A stretch of 37,524 nucleotides of DNA from Haemophilus sp. (lineage in GTDB: Bacteria; Pseudomonadota; Gammaproteobacteria; Enterobacterales; Pasteurellaceae), in the NCBI GenBank assembly GCA_019423005.1, contig JAHZCF010000088.1:1-37524 (forward strand). Reading direction: 5' to 3'. How positions within the stretch are numbered: the stretch's first letter is position 1; every line of letters begins with the position of its first letter. The position numbers and the translations under genes were made by a program. Under the pieces are notes generated by a model. That model ran no database searches. It saw only the letters and a program-made list of their open reading frames with translations, and was not told the origin of the DNA. Positions 15,262-23,778 of the stretch are shown piece after piece.

Positions 15262-16135
15262 TATCATCGTGCCTTCTTATAATCGCAAAGAAGAAATTCC
15301 TGCTTTATTGGAAAGTTTAACCAAGCAGACCGCCTATAATTTTGATGTGGTGATTGTGGATGATTGCTCAAAAGAACCCGTTGAAGTAACACAATCATAT
15401 CCATTTGCAGTTAAAGTGATTCGTAACGAAACCAATCAAGGGGCGGCAGAAAGCCGTAATATCGGGGCAAGAAATGCCGGTAGTGAATGGTTGTTATTCC
15501 TTGATGATGACGATCGTTTTGCAAATGATAAATGTCAGAAATTAGCTGATGTGATTACCGAGCATACCGATGTTAACTTTGTTTACCATCCAGCTAAATG
15601 TGAAATGGTGAATGAAGGTTTTAGCTATGTGACTAACCCGATTGAGCCGCAAGAGATTAGCGTAGAGCGAATTTTACTGGCAAATAAAATCGGTGGTATG
15701 CCGATGATTGGGGTGAAAAAAGATCTGTTTTTAAAAATTGGTGGATTATCGACCGCACTTCGTTCCTTGGAAGATTATGATTTCTTGCTGAAGCTTGTAC
15801 AAGATCCAACGTTTAAGCCGTACAAAGTGGCAGAGCCGTTGACTTATTGTACGTTCCATACCAAGCGTTCTAGCGTATCAACAGATACCACTAATACGCA
15901 AAAAGCGATTGATTATATCCGTGAACATTATGTGAAAACGGCAGAACAAGAAAAGAATTTTGCCATCAACGCACAATATATGTTGGCTTACCCACATATT
16001 ATGAATTTATCCCGTAAAGCGGCTTTTTACTATTTTGAAATTTTTAAATTAACGAAAAGTATTAAGCAGCTAGTCATTGCCTTTGTGGTTTTAATTTCAC
16101 CTAAATTGGCAATTAATTTGAAGCGATTTATGTAG
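15254..16135 (+). CDS. Glycosyltransferase family 2 protein
   Basis: The 293-residue protein starts with the GT2/GT-A fold FSIIVPSYNRKEEIPALLES, followed by VVIVDDCSKEP, NQGAAESRNIGARNA and the metal/nucleotide-binding FLDDDDRF (about residues 90-97). The ATG lies within the end of the preceding gene with AAGGAG seven bases upstream, so translation is coupled. The C-terminal part has hydrophobic, amphipathic helices that may associate with the membrane. It adds an unknown sugar to the glycan made by this cluster. A perfect uptake signal lies at 15752-15760. Confidence 0.87.
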   Translation: MFSIIVPSYNRKEEIPALLESLTKQTAYNFDVVIVDDCSKEPVEVTQSYPFAVKVIRNETNQGAAESRNIGARNAGSEWLLFLDDDDRFANDKCQKLADVITEHTDVNFVYHPAKCEMVNEGFSYVTNPIEPQEISVERILLANKIGGMPMIGVKKDLFLKIGGLSTALRSLEDYDFLLKLVQDPTFKPYKVAEPLTYCTFHTKRSSVSTDTTNTQKAIDYIREHYVKTAEQEKNFAINAQYMLAYPHIMNLSRKAAFYYFEIFKLTKSIKQLVIAFVVLISPKLAINLKRFM

Positions 16136-16157
16136 ATAACTTATTAGATAGAGAAGT

Positions 16158-16961
16158 ATGAAATTTTCAGTTTTAATGTCCTTATACATTAAGGAAAATC
16201 CACAATATTTAAGAGAATGTTTTGAAAGTTTAGTGGCTCAAACCCATCCGGCAGATGAGATTGTGTTGGTGTTTGATGGTGCTGTCACACCTGAATTGGA
16301 AGCCGTGGTTTCTGAATTCGAAACAAAATTACCCTTAAACTTAGTGAAATTGCCAAAAAATTTAGGTTTAGGTAAAGCACTCAATGAAGGATTGAAACAT
16401 TGTTCACCCGATTGGGTATTCCGTATGGATACCGATGATATTTGTGTGCCAGAACGTTTTGCGAAACAAGTGGCGTTTATTGAGCAGCACCCGGATACGA
16501 TTATTTTCGGTGGGCAGATTGCTGAGTTTGGCGAAAATATTCAAGACATCGTGGCATATCGTAACGTACCGACTGATGCACAAGATATCGTTAAATTTAC
16601 GCAAAAACGTTGTCCGTTCAATCACATGACGGTGGCGTATCAAAAAAGTGCGGTCATTAATTGTGGTGGATATGAAGATTTACAGGAAGATTATTACCTG
16701 TGGATTAAGCTCATAGCACAAGGACAAAAAGTGGCAAACTTGCCAGATATTTTAGTTTATGCCCGCGTGGGCAATGGCATGGTAGGGCGTCGTCGAGGTT
16801 TAAACCAAGCGAAAGCAGAATGGCGTTTATTTAAATTGAAACATCGCTTAGGTATTCAAGGTTTATTTTCTGGCCTATTCACCTTTGCCTTGCGTTCAGG
16901 TTCTCGCTTATTACCAACCTCATTATTGAAAGCTGTTTATAACCAATTTTTACGCAAATAA
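16158..16961 (+). CDS. Glycosyltransferase family 2 protein
   Basis: A second GT2 enzyme, 267 residues, with FSVLMSLYIKENPQYLRECF, EIVLVFDGAVTP, NLGLGKALNEGL and the catalytic-site motif FRMDTDDICVPERF (about residues 90-103), then YQKSAV and the acceptor-side GGYEDLQEDYYLWIKLI, where the aspartate-glutamate pair is the likely base region. It resembles amylovoran/colanic-type and LPS outer-core GT2 proteins. It is 22 bases after the previous gene and ends the glycan cluster. Donor and acceptor are unknown. Confidence 0.87.
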   Translation: MKFSVLMSLYIKENPQYLRECFESLVAQTHPADEIVLVFDGAVTPELEAVVSEFETKLPLNLVKLPKNLGLGKALNEGLKHCSPDWVFRMDTDDICVPERFAKQVAFIEQHPDTIIFGGQIAEFGENIQDIVAYRNVPTDAQDIVKFTQKRCPFNHMTVAYQKSAVINCGGYEDLQEDYYLWIKLIAQGQKVANLPDILVYARVGNGMVGRRRGLNQAKAEWRLFKLKHRLGIQGLFSGLFTFALRSGSRLLPTSLLKAVYNQFLRK

Positions 16962-16994
16962 TGCGATATTTTGATAATTAAAAAAGGAAAAGAA

Positions 16995-18110
16995 ATGAAT
17001 TTAATCTCAACGTTAAAAATGACGGCATTATCGACCGCACTTTTATTAGTGGGTTGTTCAAGCAATACGACAACAACCACGTCATCCACAAAAAGTATTC
17101 CGTCAGTAAGCAGTAATGCTGTTTATAGCAAACCGAGAACTTTAGATAACTTTAATGATTATGTACAGTTCTTAAAAGGCAAAGCGGCTGCTGAAGGCGT
17201 ATCGTTGTCAATATTGAATGCACAAAATAATATTCAATATATGCAAAAAGCTGTGGATTTGGATCGTGCTCAAGCGGGGAGAAGTCAGCGTAATGCGGAT
17301 CAACCACAGTTACCGAATCCAAACGGTACAACGAATTATTTGAATAAAGTACTGACCCAAAACAAAGTGGATATTGCCGAAGAGCGTTATTGGGAAGTCC
17401 AAGCGCCATTACAACAAGCAAGCCAACGCTATGGCGTTCAACAAGAATATATTCTTGCTTTATGGGGTATGGAAAGTAGTTTTGGCTATTATCAAGGTAG
17501 CTATGATGTACTATCAGCTTTAGCCACATTAGCCTTTGATGGCAGACGTGAAGCCTTATTTAGCAAAGAATTTGTGAATGCGATGAAGATGTTAGAACGT
17601 GATCATATTCAACGCCACAGAATGTTAGGTTCTTGGGCGGGTGCAATGGGGCAAACCCAATTCATGCCAAGTGCATTCTTAAATTATGCAGCAGATGGCA
17701 ATAATGATGGTGTGAAGGACATTTGGACGAACCAATTTGATGCGTTTGCTTCAATTGCAAATTATCTCCACACTGTAGGTTGGGATAACAAATTGCCTTG
17801 GGGTGTAGAAGTAACATTAAATCAACCATTAGATTTATCGCTTTCTGGTATTGAGAAGAATAAAGCACGTTCACTCAGCGACTGGCAGTCTAAAGGTGTC
17901 ACTTTAGCGAGCTTTAGCCAACAAGAACAAGATAAACTTGCCGCGCTTTCGCAAGCCGATCTTTGGCTAGTTCGCCCAGATAAAGAAGTTGGGCGTGCAT
18001 TCTTAGTCTCCAATAACTACCGCACGATTTTAGATTGGAACAAATCAAATTACTTCGGCGTGAGCATCGGTATGTTTGCTGATCGCATTAAGATGGCCAC
18101 CGGCTTGTAG
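16995..18110 (+). CDS. mltB: Membrane-bound lytic murein transglycosylase B (lipoprotein)
   Basis: MltB cleaves peptidoglycan glycan strands to 1,6-anhydro-muropeptides at the outer membrane. I start it at 16995 (AAGGAAAAGAA upstream), giving 371 residues with a lipobox LLLVGC; the frame from 16971 adds an unlikely prefix. The catalytic region WGMESSFGYYQGSYDVL has the Glu of the SLT/MltB fold, and GAMGQTQFMPSAFLNYA is the typical follow-on motif; the C-terminal DWNKSNYFG is also conserved. A perfect uptake signal is built into the signal peptide coding (17034-17042). It is the last gene before a strong terminator. Confidence 0.94.
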   Translation: MNLISTLKMTALSTALLLVGCSSNTTTTTSSTKSIPSVSSNAVYSKPRTLDNFNDYVQFLKGKAAAEGVSLSILNAQNNIQYMQKAVDLDRAQAGRSQRNADQPQLPNPNGTTNYLNKVLTQNKVDIAEERYWEVQAPLQQASQRYGVQQEYILALWGMESSFGYYQGSYDVLSALATLAFDGRREALFSKEFVNAMKMLERDHIQRHRMLGSWAGAMGQTQFMPSAFLNYAADGNNDGVKDIWTNQFDAFASIANYLHTVGWDNKLPWGVEVTLNQPLDLSLSGIEKNKARSLSDWQSKGVTLASFSQQEQDKLAALSQADLWLVRPDKEVGRAFLVSNNYRTILDWNKSNYFGVSIGMFADRIKMATGL

Positions 18111-18127
18111 AAAATTATTTTCCTTTT

Positions 18128-18160
18128 ATAATCCAACAAAGCTTTGTTGGATTATTTTTT
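18128..18160 (+). terminator. Terminator after mltB
   Basis: The palindrome AATCCAACAAA/TTTGTTGGATT (18130-18140 with 18143-18153), extendable by two base pairs, is followed by a T-rich run up to 18160. Confidence 0.9.
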
Positions 18161-18189
18161 ATCTATAATTTGAATATTTGGAGAACATG

Positions 18190-19329
18190 ATGCAAAAAAA
18201 ATGGCTTTCTATTTTACTGTTTGCACCTTTGATGCAGAGTAATTATGCATTGGCTGATCAAGCAGCAAAAAAAGAATTGGACTATAAAGCACTGGGTGAA
18301 GTGCTGTTTTTTGATAAGTCTATTTCTTTTAATAAAACACAAAGTTGTTCGACTTGCCATAGCCCAGATACCGCCTTTGTGGATCAACGTAAGAATTCTG
18401 CAAATCAAATGGTCTCAGAAGGGGATAATCCTCATCTTCATGGTAATCGCAATGCCAATACTGCGCTTTATGCGATGTTCTCTCCGGATTTTCATTTTGA
18501 TAAAAAAATTAAAGATTATGTAGGCGGACAGTTCTGGGATGGTCGAGCGAAAGATTTAGCTGAGCAAGCAGGTGGGCCACCAGTAAACCCTGTGGAAATG
18601 GGCATGCCGGACAAAAAAGCCATTGTTGAACGTTTAAAAGCAGATCCGACCTATTACAAACCTATTACGGATCTTTATGGTGAAAGCATTTGGGCAGATA
18701 CCGACAAGATTTATGCCATCATGGAAAAAGCCATTGGCGAGTTCGAAAAACAGGAATTATTTGCGCCATTCTCTTCAAAATATGATCGAGCTTTAAAAGG
18801 TGAAGCAAAATTGACCGCACTTGAAGCCGAAGGTAAGGCATTATTTTTTGATAAAACACGCACAAATTGTAGTAACTGCCACCAATCAAGTGAAGCGAAT
18901 TCAGTAAAAGAAACCTTTACGAATTATCGTTATTACAATATTGGCGTACCAAGTAACCAAGAATTAATTAAGCACAATAAATTAGCTGCAGATTTTGTAG
19001 ATAATGGACTATTGGATAATCCGATGGTGAAAGGTGATAAAAAGCAAAAAGGTAAATTTAAAGTACCAACTTTGCGTAACATTGGTGTCACTGCGCCTTA
19101 TATGCATAACGGTGTTTTCCGCGATTTAAAAACCGTTTTACTATTTAAAGACAGTTTCAATAATCCTAATCGTAAAGTGAATCCTGAAACAGGGAAAGCG
19201 TGGGATAAAGCCGAATATGCTCAAACCATTAATCCTGATGTTTTAAAAGCAAAACCGCTAACAGATGAAGAGATTAATGCGTTAGAAGCATTCTTAAAAA
19301 CGTTAACTGACGAAGCTTACGAAGAATAA
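18190..19329 (+). CDS. Di-haem cytochrome c peroxidase, periplasmic
   Basis: This enzyme reduces hydrogen peroxide to water in the periplasm with electrons from a small donor such as cytochrome c or a cupredoxin. The product has a signal peptide (cleavage near ALA-DQ) and two haem c motifs, C53-STC-H57 and C227-SNC-H231, in the usual spacing for bacterial CCP/MauG enzymes. FWDGRAKDL, NPVEMGMP and LRNIGVTAPYMHNGVFRDL are family blocks. The start at 18190 (or the adjacent ATG at 18187) lies downstream of GGAG. It stands alone between a terminator and a Fur-box-like site. The pseudoazurin 3 kb downstream is a candidate electron donor. Confidence 0.93.
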   Translation: MQKKWLSILLFAPLMQSNYALADQAAKKELDYKALGEVLFFDKSISFNKTQSCSTCHSPDTAFVDQRKNSANQMVSEGDNPHLHGNRNANTALYAMFSPDFHFDKKIKDYVGGQFWDGRAKDLAEQAGGPPVNPVEMGMPDKKAIVERLKADPTYYKPITDLYGESIWADTDKIYAIMEKAIGEFEKQELFAPFSSKYDRALKGEAKLTALEAEGKALFFDKTRTNCSNCHQSSEANSVKETFTNYRYYNIGVPSNQELIKHNKLAADFVDNGLLDNPMVKGDKKQKGKFKVPTLRNIGVTAPYMHNGVFRDLKTVLLFKDSFNNPNRKVNPETGKAWDKAEYAQTINPDVLKAKPLTDEEINALEAFLKTLTDEAYEE

Positions 19330-19378
19330 TTAAACGCCTGAGTTGAATTTAGCAATCGTTTTCGCTATTATTCGTATT

Positions 19379-19397
19379 AATAATTATTATCATTTAA
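19379..19397 (-). promoter_or_regulatory. Fur-box-like site before the iron-type ABC operon
   Basis: The 19-mer read on the minus strand matches the Fur consensus at 14 of 19 positions (AATGATAAT core with ATTAT). It lies 31-50 bases before the ATG of the substrate-binding protein gene, where a Fur site would block transcription. The AT-rich background reduces the weight of the match. Confidence 0.55.
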
Positions 19398-19428
19398 ATT
19401 ATTTGATTTTACTCAGGAGATTTTTCTT

Positions 19429-20544
19429 ATGAAAAGACGTTTTTCAACTTTAGCGATTGCCACTATTCTTGGTTTAACTGCAGGTTTTGCCAATGCTGAT
19501 CCCGTGAAAGTAAAAGATATACTTGATCGTGAAGTCACCGTTGATTTACCAGCAAAACGTGTGGTGCTTGGTTTCTACTATCAAGATTATATGGCAGTTG
19601 GTGGTGACAAAGCGTTAGATAACGTTGTCGGTTTTTCTAAGAAAGTATGGTCTTCTTGGGCACCTGTAAGCTGGGAGTTATTCAGCAAAGCGGTGCCAAA
19701 ATTGAATCAATTAGATGATGTAGGTGAAGTAGAAGAAGGCACGTTCTCTGTGGAAAAAGTGCTTTCATTAAAACCAGATCTTTTAGTCTTAGCAGATTGG
19801 CAGTACGAAATGCTAGGATCTGATTTAGATGCTATCAATGAAGCGGGTATTCCAATTGTTGTATTAGATTACAACGCTCAAACCTTAGATAAACACATCA
19901 AATCAACAGAAATTATTGGTCAATTGACAGGGCAGAAAGATCGTGCCGCGAAAATGGCTAAAGAATACAAAGACATCGTAGAACATATTCAAACGACGGT
20001 TAAAAATGCGAAAGTAGCAAAACAACCGAAAGTGTATGTAGAGTTTGGTCGTGGTGGTCCAGCTGAACAAGGGATGACGTTCTTCTCTAGCATGTGGGGC
20101 TCTATGATTAACCTTGTAGGCGCAGAAAACGTAGCGCCTGCAGAAATCGGTAAATGGGGTACATTAGCCGCTGAAAAAGTGTTAGCCGCGAAACCGGATG
20201 CAATTATTATTACAGGCCGTGAAACTGAATTGAAGAAAAATCAAGACGGTATGGTAATGGGCTTTGGTATTGAAAAAGCGGAAGCGGAACGTCGTTTAAA
20301 TGCATTCAAACATCGTGCCGGATGGGCTGAATTACCGGCAGTGAAAAATAATCGTGTTTATGCAGCCTATCATGCGAACTCTCGTACTTTATCAGACAGT
20401 GCTTCTGTTCAGTTTGTAGCTAAAGCGGCTTATCCTGATCTGTTTAAAGATTTAGATCCGCAACAAACTTACTTAAACTTCTATAAAAACTACTTACCGG
20501 TAACACCGGAAGGTACGATTTATCTTTTCCCTGAAACTAAATAA
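19429..20544 (+). CDS. Periplasmic metal-chelate substrate-binding protein (FecB/BtuF-like class)
   Basis: The 371-residue protein has a signal peptide (ending GFANA) and a helical-backbone class III binding fold: DREVTVDLPAKRVVLGF at the start, SVEKVLSLKPDLLVLADWQ, PIVVLDY and AAEKVLAAKPDAIIITGRE. It therefore binds an iron-siderophore, haem, corrinoid or other metal chelate; the sequence alone does not decide. It has no lipobox, so it is soluble in the periplasm. Two tryptophan-rich stretches (VWSSWAPVSWELF and RAGWAELP) may frame the ligand cleft. AGGAGA precedes the ATG by eight bases. A Fur-like site suggests iron control. It starts a four-gene operon. Confidence 0.87.
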   Translation: MKRRFSTLAIATILGLTAGFANADPVKVKDILDREVTVDLPAKRVVLGFYYQDYMAVGGDKALDNVVGFSKKVWSSWAPVSWELFSKAVPKLNQLDDVGEVEEGTFSVEKVLSLKPDLLVLADWQYEMLGSDLDAINEAGIPIVVLDYNAQTLDKHIKSTEIIGQLTGQKDRAAKMAKEYKDIVEHIQTTVKNAKVAKQPKVYVEFGRGGPAEQGMTFFSSMWGSMINLVGAENVAPAEIGKWGTLAAEKVLAAKPDAIIITGRETELKKNQDGMVMGFGIEKAEAERRLNAFKHRAGWAELPAVKNNRVYAAYHANSRTLSDSASVQFVAKAAYPDLFKDLDPQQTYLNFYKNYLPVTPEGTIYLFPETK

Positions 20545-20559
20545 GGGAAACGTTAATCA

Positions 20560-21609
20560 ATGAAAAACAATTCTGTTGTAGCAGATATTGTGGCTAACCA
20601 GCGTAAGCTTGAACGCAAACGCTGGTTTGTTATTTTATCTTTTCTTGTGATTGGCGTGGTCAGTCTTATCCTTGATGTGATGACAGGCCCCGCGATGCTA
20701 TCCGTGTCGGAAGTCGTGAATGCGTTATTCAGTATCGGTGAAGTCGATAAAATGACAAACAATATTGTGCATAATTTACGTTTACCCATGGCATTGATGG
20801 CGCTTGTAGTGGGGGCAACATTGGCTGTTGGTGGGGCCGAGATCCAAACCTTATTAAATAACCCGATGGCGAGTCCTTATACTTTAGGATTGGCTGCTGC
20901 GGCTGGTTTTGGTGCTTCTATTGTGATTGCTTTCGGGAGCTTTGGTTTGCCCGTACAAGTTGCCGTACCAATAGGCGCGTTTGTCATGACTATGCTCGCC
21001 TCTGGAATTCTTTTCTTGTTCGCGTCTAAACGTCGTTTTAATTCTGAAATGCTCGTGTTGGTAGGGATTGCATTACTCTTTATTTTCCAATCCTTACTTT
21101 CATTGGTGCAATTTATTTCGGCTCCTGAAGTCTCGCAACAAATCCTATTCTGGTTATTTGGTAGTTTAAATAAAGCCACGTGGCAGAGCTTAATCATCAT
21201 TATTGTCGTCACCACAATTTGTGTCACATTACTTTCAAAAGAGCTTTGGAAATTGACCGCACTTCGTTTAGGCGAAGATCGTGCAGCGAGTCTTGGCATC
21301 AATTTACAAGTATTACGTATTAAGGTTTTAGTTCTTGTCGCTATGATGACGGCGACGGCAATTAGTTTCGTGGGCGTGATTGGCTTTATCGGCTTAGTTG
21401 CTCCACATGTTGCTCGAATGTTGCTTGGTGAAGATCAACGTTTCTTCTTACCGGGCGCAATGTTAGTCGGTGCCGCATTCTTATCCCTTTCTTCGGTATT
21501 ATCCAAAGTCATTATCCCTGGTGCATTATTCCCGGTGGGGATTGTTACCTCGTTTATTGGGGTGCCTTTCTTCTTTTGGATTATTTTAAATAACAAGCGG
21601 GGACAATAA
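20560..21609 (+). CDS. FecCD-type ABC transporter permease
   Basis: This 349-residue membrane protein belongs to the BtuC/FecCD permease family. It has about ten hydrophobic segments, with the family motifs LRLPMALMALVVGATLAVGG near the start, NPMASPYTLGLAAAAGFGA and GFIGLVAPHVARMLLG near the end, the last being the cytoplasmic coupling element. A homodimer would form the channel, since only one permease gene is present. It follows the binding protein by 15 bases, and its stop TAA overlaps the ATPase ATG. Confidence 0.95.
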   Translation: MKNNSVVADIVANQRKLERKRWFVILSFLVIGVVSLILDVMTGPAMLSVSEVVNALFSIGEVDKMTNNIVHNLRLPMALMALVVGATLAVGGAEIQTLLNNPMASPYTLGLAAAAGFGASIVIAFGSFGLPVQVAVPIGAFVMTMLASGILFLFASKRRFNSEMLVLVGIALLFIFQSLLSLVQFISAPEVSQQILFWLFGSLNKATWQSLIIIIVVTTICVTLLSKELWKLTALRLGEDRAASLGINLQVLRIKVLVLVAMMTATAISFVGVIGFIGLVAPHVARMLLGEDQRFFLPGAMLVGAAFLSLSSVLSKVIIPGALFPVGIVTSFIGVPFFFWIILNNKRGQ

Positions 21610-22382
21610 TGTTAGAATTAAAAAGTCTTACGGTAAAACGAGGTGATCTCACCGTTGCGGACCACATTAATGTCCGTTTTGAAGAAGGTAAAGTTTATAC
21701 GGTACTAGGACCAAACGGCACGGGAAAATCCTCCATGCTGAAAACCATTTTTGGTGAATTGCCACATGAAGGAATAATTACCTATCAAGGCAAACAGCTA
21801 GAACGGACGAAATTAGCGGATTGGCGTAAACCAATTGGCTATATGCCTCAAGATAGCCGAGTAGATGCAAGCTTGACCGCACTTGAAGTTGTCCTTTTAG
21901 GACGAATGGATAGCCTAACGATGCGAGTAAGTGATGAGCTTCTCACTGAAGCAGCAAGTATCATGGCACAATTAGGTATTGGTCATTTAGCCCATCGTGA
22001 TATCCTGAATCTCAGTGGTGGGCAGCGCCAAATGGTGATGTTTGCCCAGGTTTTATTACGTGAACCACAGATTTTAATGTTGGATGAGCCGGTGAGTGCG
22101 TTAGATATGCATCATCAGCTTAATCTCTTAGAAGAAGTTTACACCTATACGAAACAGAAAAATCTGATTACTATAATGGTATTACATGATTTAAGCCTTG
22201 CCGCTCAATTTTCAGATGAGTTGATTTTACTTGGTGAAGGTAAAGTGCAAGGTGTCGGCGATGCTCATCATGTTTTACAAGTCGAAACCATTAATCGTTT
22301 ATATCGTGTAAACGTTGAATTATTACAATGTAGCGCAGGTTTGCCAGTGGTTCGTCCACAACGTAAATCAGCACATTCTTAA
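21609..22382 (+). CDS. FecE-type ABC transporter ATPase
   Basis: This 257-residue ATPase energises import by the FecCD-like permease. Walker A is GPNGTGKSS (about 34-42), the Q-loop region is YMPQDSR, the signature is LSGGQRQ, Walker B is ILMLDEP, and the switch histidine lies in VLHDLSLA. It shares one base with the permease stop. The pseudoazurin gene starts 13 bases after its stop, so the four genes form one operon. Confidence 0.95.
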   Translation: MLELKSLTVKRGDLTVADHINVRFEEGKVYTVLGPNGTGKSSMLKTIFGELPHEGIITYQGKQLERTKLADWRKPIGYMPQDSRVDASLTALEVVLLGRMDSLTMRVSDELLTEAASIMAQLGIGHLAHRDILNLSGGQRQMVMFAQVLLREPQILMLDEPVSALDMHHQLNLLEEVYTYTKQKNLITIMVLHDLSLAAQFSDELILLGEGKVQGVGDAHHVLQVETINRLYRVNVELLQCSAGLPVVRPQRKSAHS

Positions 22383-22395
22383 GAAGGAAATGAAA

Positions 22396-22830
22396 ATGAA
22401 AAAAATCGCACTTGCAGCATTATTAGGATTAAGTTTTGCTGCTCAAGCCGCACATTATGACATCAAAATGTTGAATTCAAACAGTGAAGGCTCAATGGTT
22501 TTTGAACCAGGTTATTTAAAAGTACAACCGGGTGATACGGTGACATTCCGTGCAGAAAATAAAAGCCACTTTGTACACAGCAAAGCGATTCCTGAAGGTG
22601 CACAAAAATTCCAATCTGAAGAAGATCAGGAACTCACGATCACTTTAGATAAAGAAGGTGTATATGTTTATACTTGCCCAGTACACCGTTCAATGAATAT
22701 GAATGGTGTAATTCAAGTGGGTGATAATTTACCAAACAAAGAACAAGCAGAGAAAGTGGTGAAAGACCTCGAGAAAAAATCTATGACGAACAAAGGTCGT
22801 CTTGAAAAATATTTTTCTCAAGTAAAATAA
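22396..22830 (+). CDS. Pseudoazurin (type 1 blue copper electron carrier)
   Basis: A 144-residue periplasmic cupredoxin with a signal peptide ending AQAA. From memory the mature region follows Alcaligenes pseudoazurin: MLNSNSEGSMVFEPGYLKV, PGDTVTFRAENKSHFV and IPEGAQKF. Candidate type 1 copper ligands are His58, Cys94, His97 and Met102, with the same C-x2-H and C-x7-M spacing as pseudoazurin. I chose the ATG at 22396 because AAGGAA lies 6-7 bases upstream. Pseudoazurins donate electrons to nitrite reductase, N2O reductase or di-haem peroxidase. It sits in the same operon as an iron-type ABC importer, which is unusual. A terminator follows. Confidence 0.88.
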   Translation: MKKIALAALLGLSFAAQAAHYDIKMLNSNSEGSMVFEPGYLKVQPGDTVTFRAENKSHFVHSKAIPEGAQKFQSEEDQELTITLDKEGVYVYTCPVHRSMNMNGVIQVGDNLPNKEQAEKVVKDLEKKSMTNKGRLEKYFSQVK

Positions 22831-22841
22831 TCATTGAAATC

Positions 22842-22875
22842 GATGCGCCAGTTAAATAATTGGCGCATCTTCTTT
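22842..22875 (+). terminator. Terminator after pseudoazurin
   Basis: GATGCGCCA (22842-22850) pairs with TGGCGCATC (22861-22869) across a 10-nt loop, with T-rich sequence after it. Confidence 0.85.
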
Positions 22876-22900
22876 ATGTTTAAATCTGTTATTATTTACT

Positions 22901-23722
22901 ATGCTTACGATTACTACTTGCAAAACGTATCCTTCAGCCCCTCAAAATCTTATCCCTGTACAAACACAACTTTCTAATCAAGGTATTCCTACTCAATTTT
23001 TGCCTTGGCAAGAAACATTACAAAGTCATTTTATTCTGCCTTTAGCAGCATGGGATTATGCAAATTTCTATGATGAATTTACTCAATGGATTAAACAACA
23101 TAAGAATGCATTCATCAATCCTGCGGAATTAATGTTATGGAATAGCCATAAAGGCTATCTATGTGATTTGCAGAATTGGGGCATCAATGTTATTCCCACT
23201 ATTATTTGCTCAACAAAAACATCTGAAATTTTGACCGCACTTGAACGCCAAGATTGGCCAGAATTTGTCATCAAACCTGCTGTAGGGCAGAGCGGTAATT
23301 TGGTGACAAAACTCAAACAAGGTGAAGCATTACCTGATCTTTCCCTGTATGGTGAGCAAGTTGTGTTACAGCCGTTTATTCCTGAAGTAGCAATAAATGG
23401 TGAAATCAGCTTGATTTTTTTTAATGGTGTATTTAGTCATGCTATTCGCCGACAGCCACCTCAAAATGAATGGCGAGCAAATTCACAATATAAAGTTGAA
23501 ATTATCCCTGTTGAGGTTCATCGTCATATTATTGAAACAGCGCGCCATGTTTTATATAAATTGCCAGAGATGCCTGTCTATGCACGCGTAGATGGAACGA
23601 TTATTGACAGTACATTTTTATTAAATGAATTGGAGTTGATTGAGCCTGCGTTATATTTAGATCGTTGGGAAGGGGCAACAGAGCGATTTGTGGATGTGTT
23701 AAAGGCTAGAATCTTAAAATAA
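22901..23722 (+). CDS. ATP-grasp family ligase of unknown substrate (RimK/glutathione synthase/DcsG-like)
   Basis: The 273-residue protein resembles ATP-grasp ligases of the prokaryotic glutathione synthase/RimK group. PLAAWDYANFYDEF matches the WDY segment of DcsG-like enzymes; INPAELMLWNSHKGYLCDL is the linker, WPEFVIKPAVGQSG is the ATP-binding loop, and ELELIEPALYLDRW is the metal-binding strand with Glu. Such enzymes join a carboxylate to an amine or thiol. No substrate-specific neighbour is obvious. The ATG at 22901 has no visible Shine-Dalgarno, and TATTAT lies at 22890-22895. A perfect uptake signal lies at 23234-23242. Confidence 0.78.
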   Translation: MLTITTCKTYPSAPQNLIPVQTQLSNQGIPTQFLPWQETLQSHFILPLAAWDYANFYDEFTQWIKQHKNAFINPAELMLWNSHKGYLCDLQNWGINVIPTIICSTKTSEILTALERQDWPEFVIKPAVGQSGNLVTKLKQGEALPDLSLYGEQVVLQPFIPEVAINGEISLIFFNGVFSHAIRRQPPQNEWRANSQYKVEIIPVEVHRHIIETARHVLYKLPEMPVYARVDGTIIDSTFLLNELELIEPALYLDRWEGATERFVDVLKARILK

Positions 23723-23727
23723 GAGCA

Positions 23728-23762
23728 ATAAAAAAACCTTACTTTTTACAGTAAGGTTTTTT
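23728..23762. terminator. Bidirectional terminator between the ATP-grasp and lipoprotein genes
   Basis: AAAAAACCTTACT pairs with AGTAAGGTTTTTT (23731-23743 with 23750-23762), a perfect 13-bp stem with A and T runs on both flanks. It can serve both the plus-strand ATP-grasp gene and the minus-strand lipoprotein gene. Confidence 0.92.
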
Positions 23763-23778
23763 CATCTTCAACGTTCAA

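Noticed and set aside
19429..22382. Assignment as the MolABC molybdate/tungstate importer of H. influenzae
   Set aside because: The ATPase and binding-protein sequences do not look like MolC and MolA from memory, and a Fur-like site points to iron.
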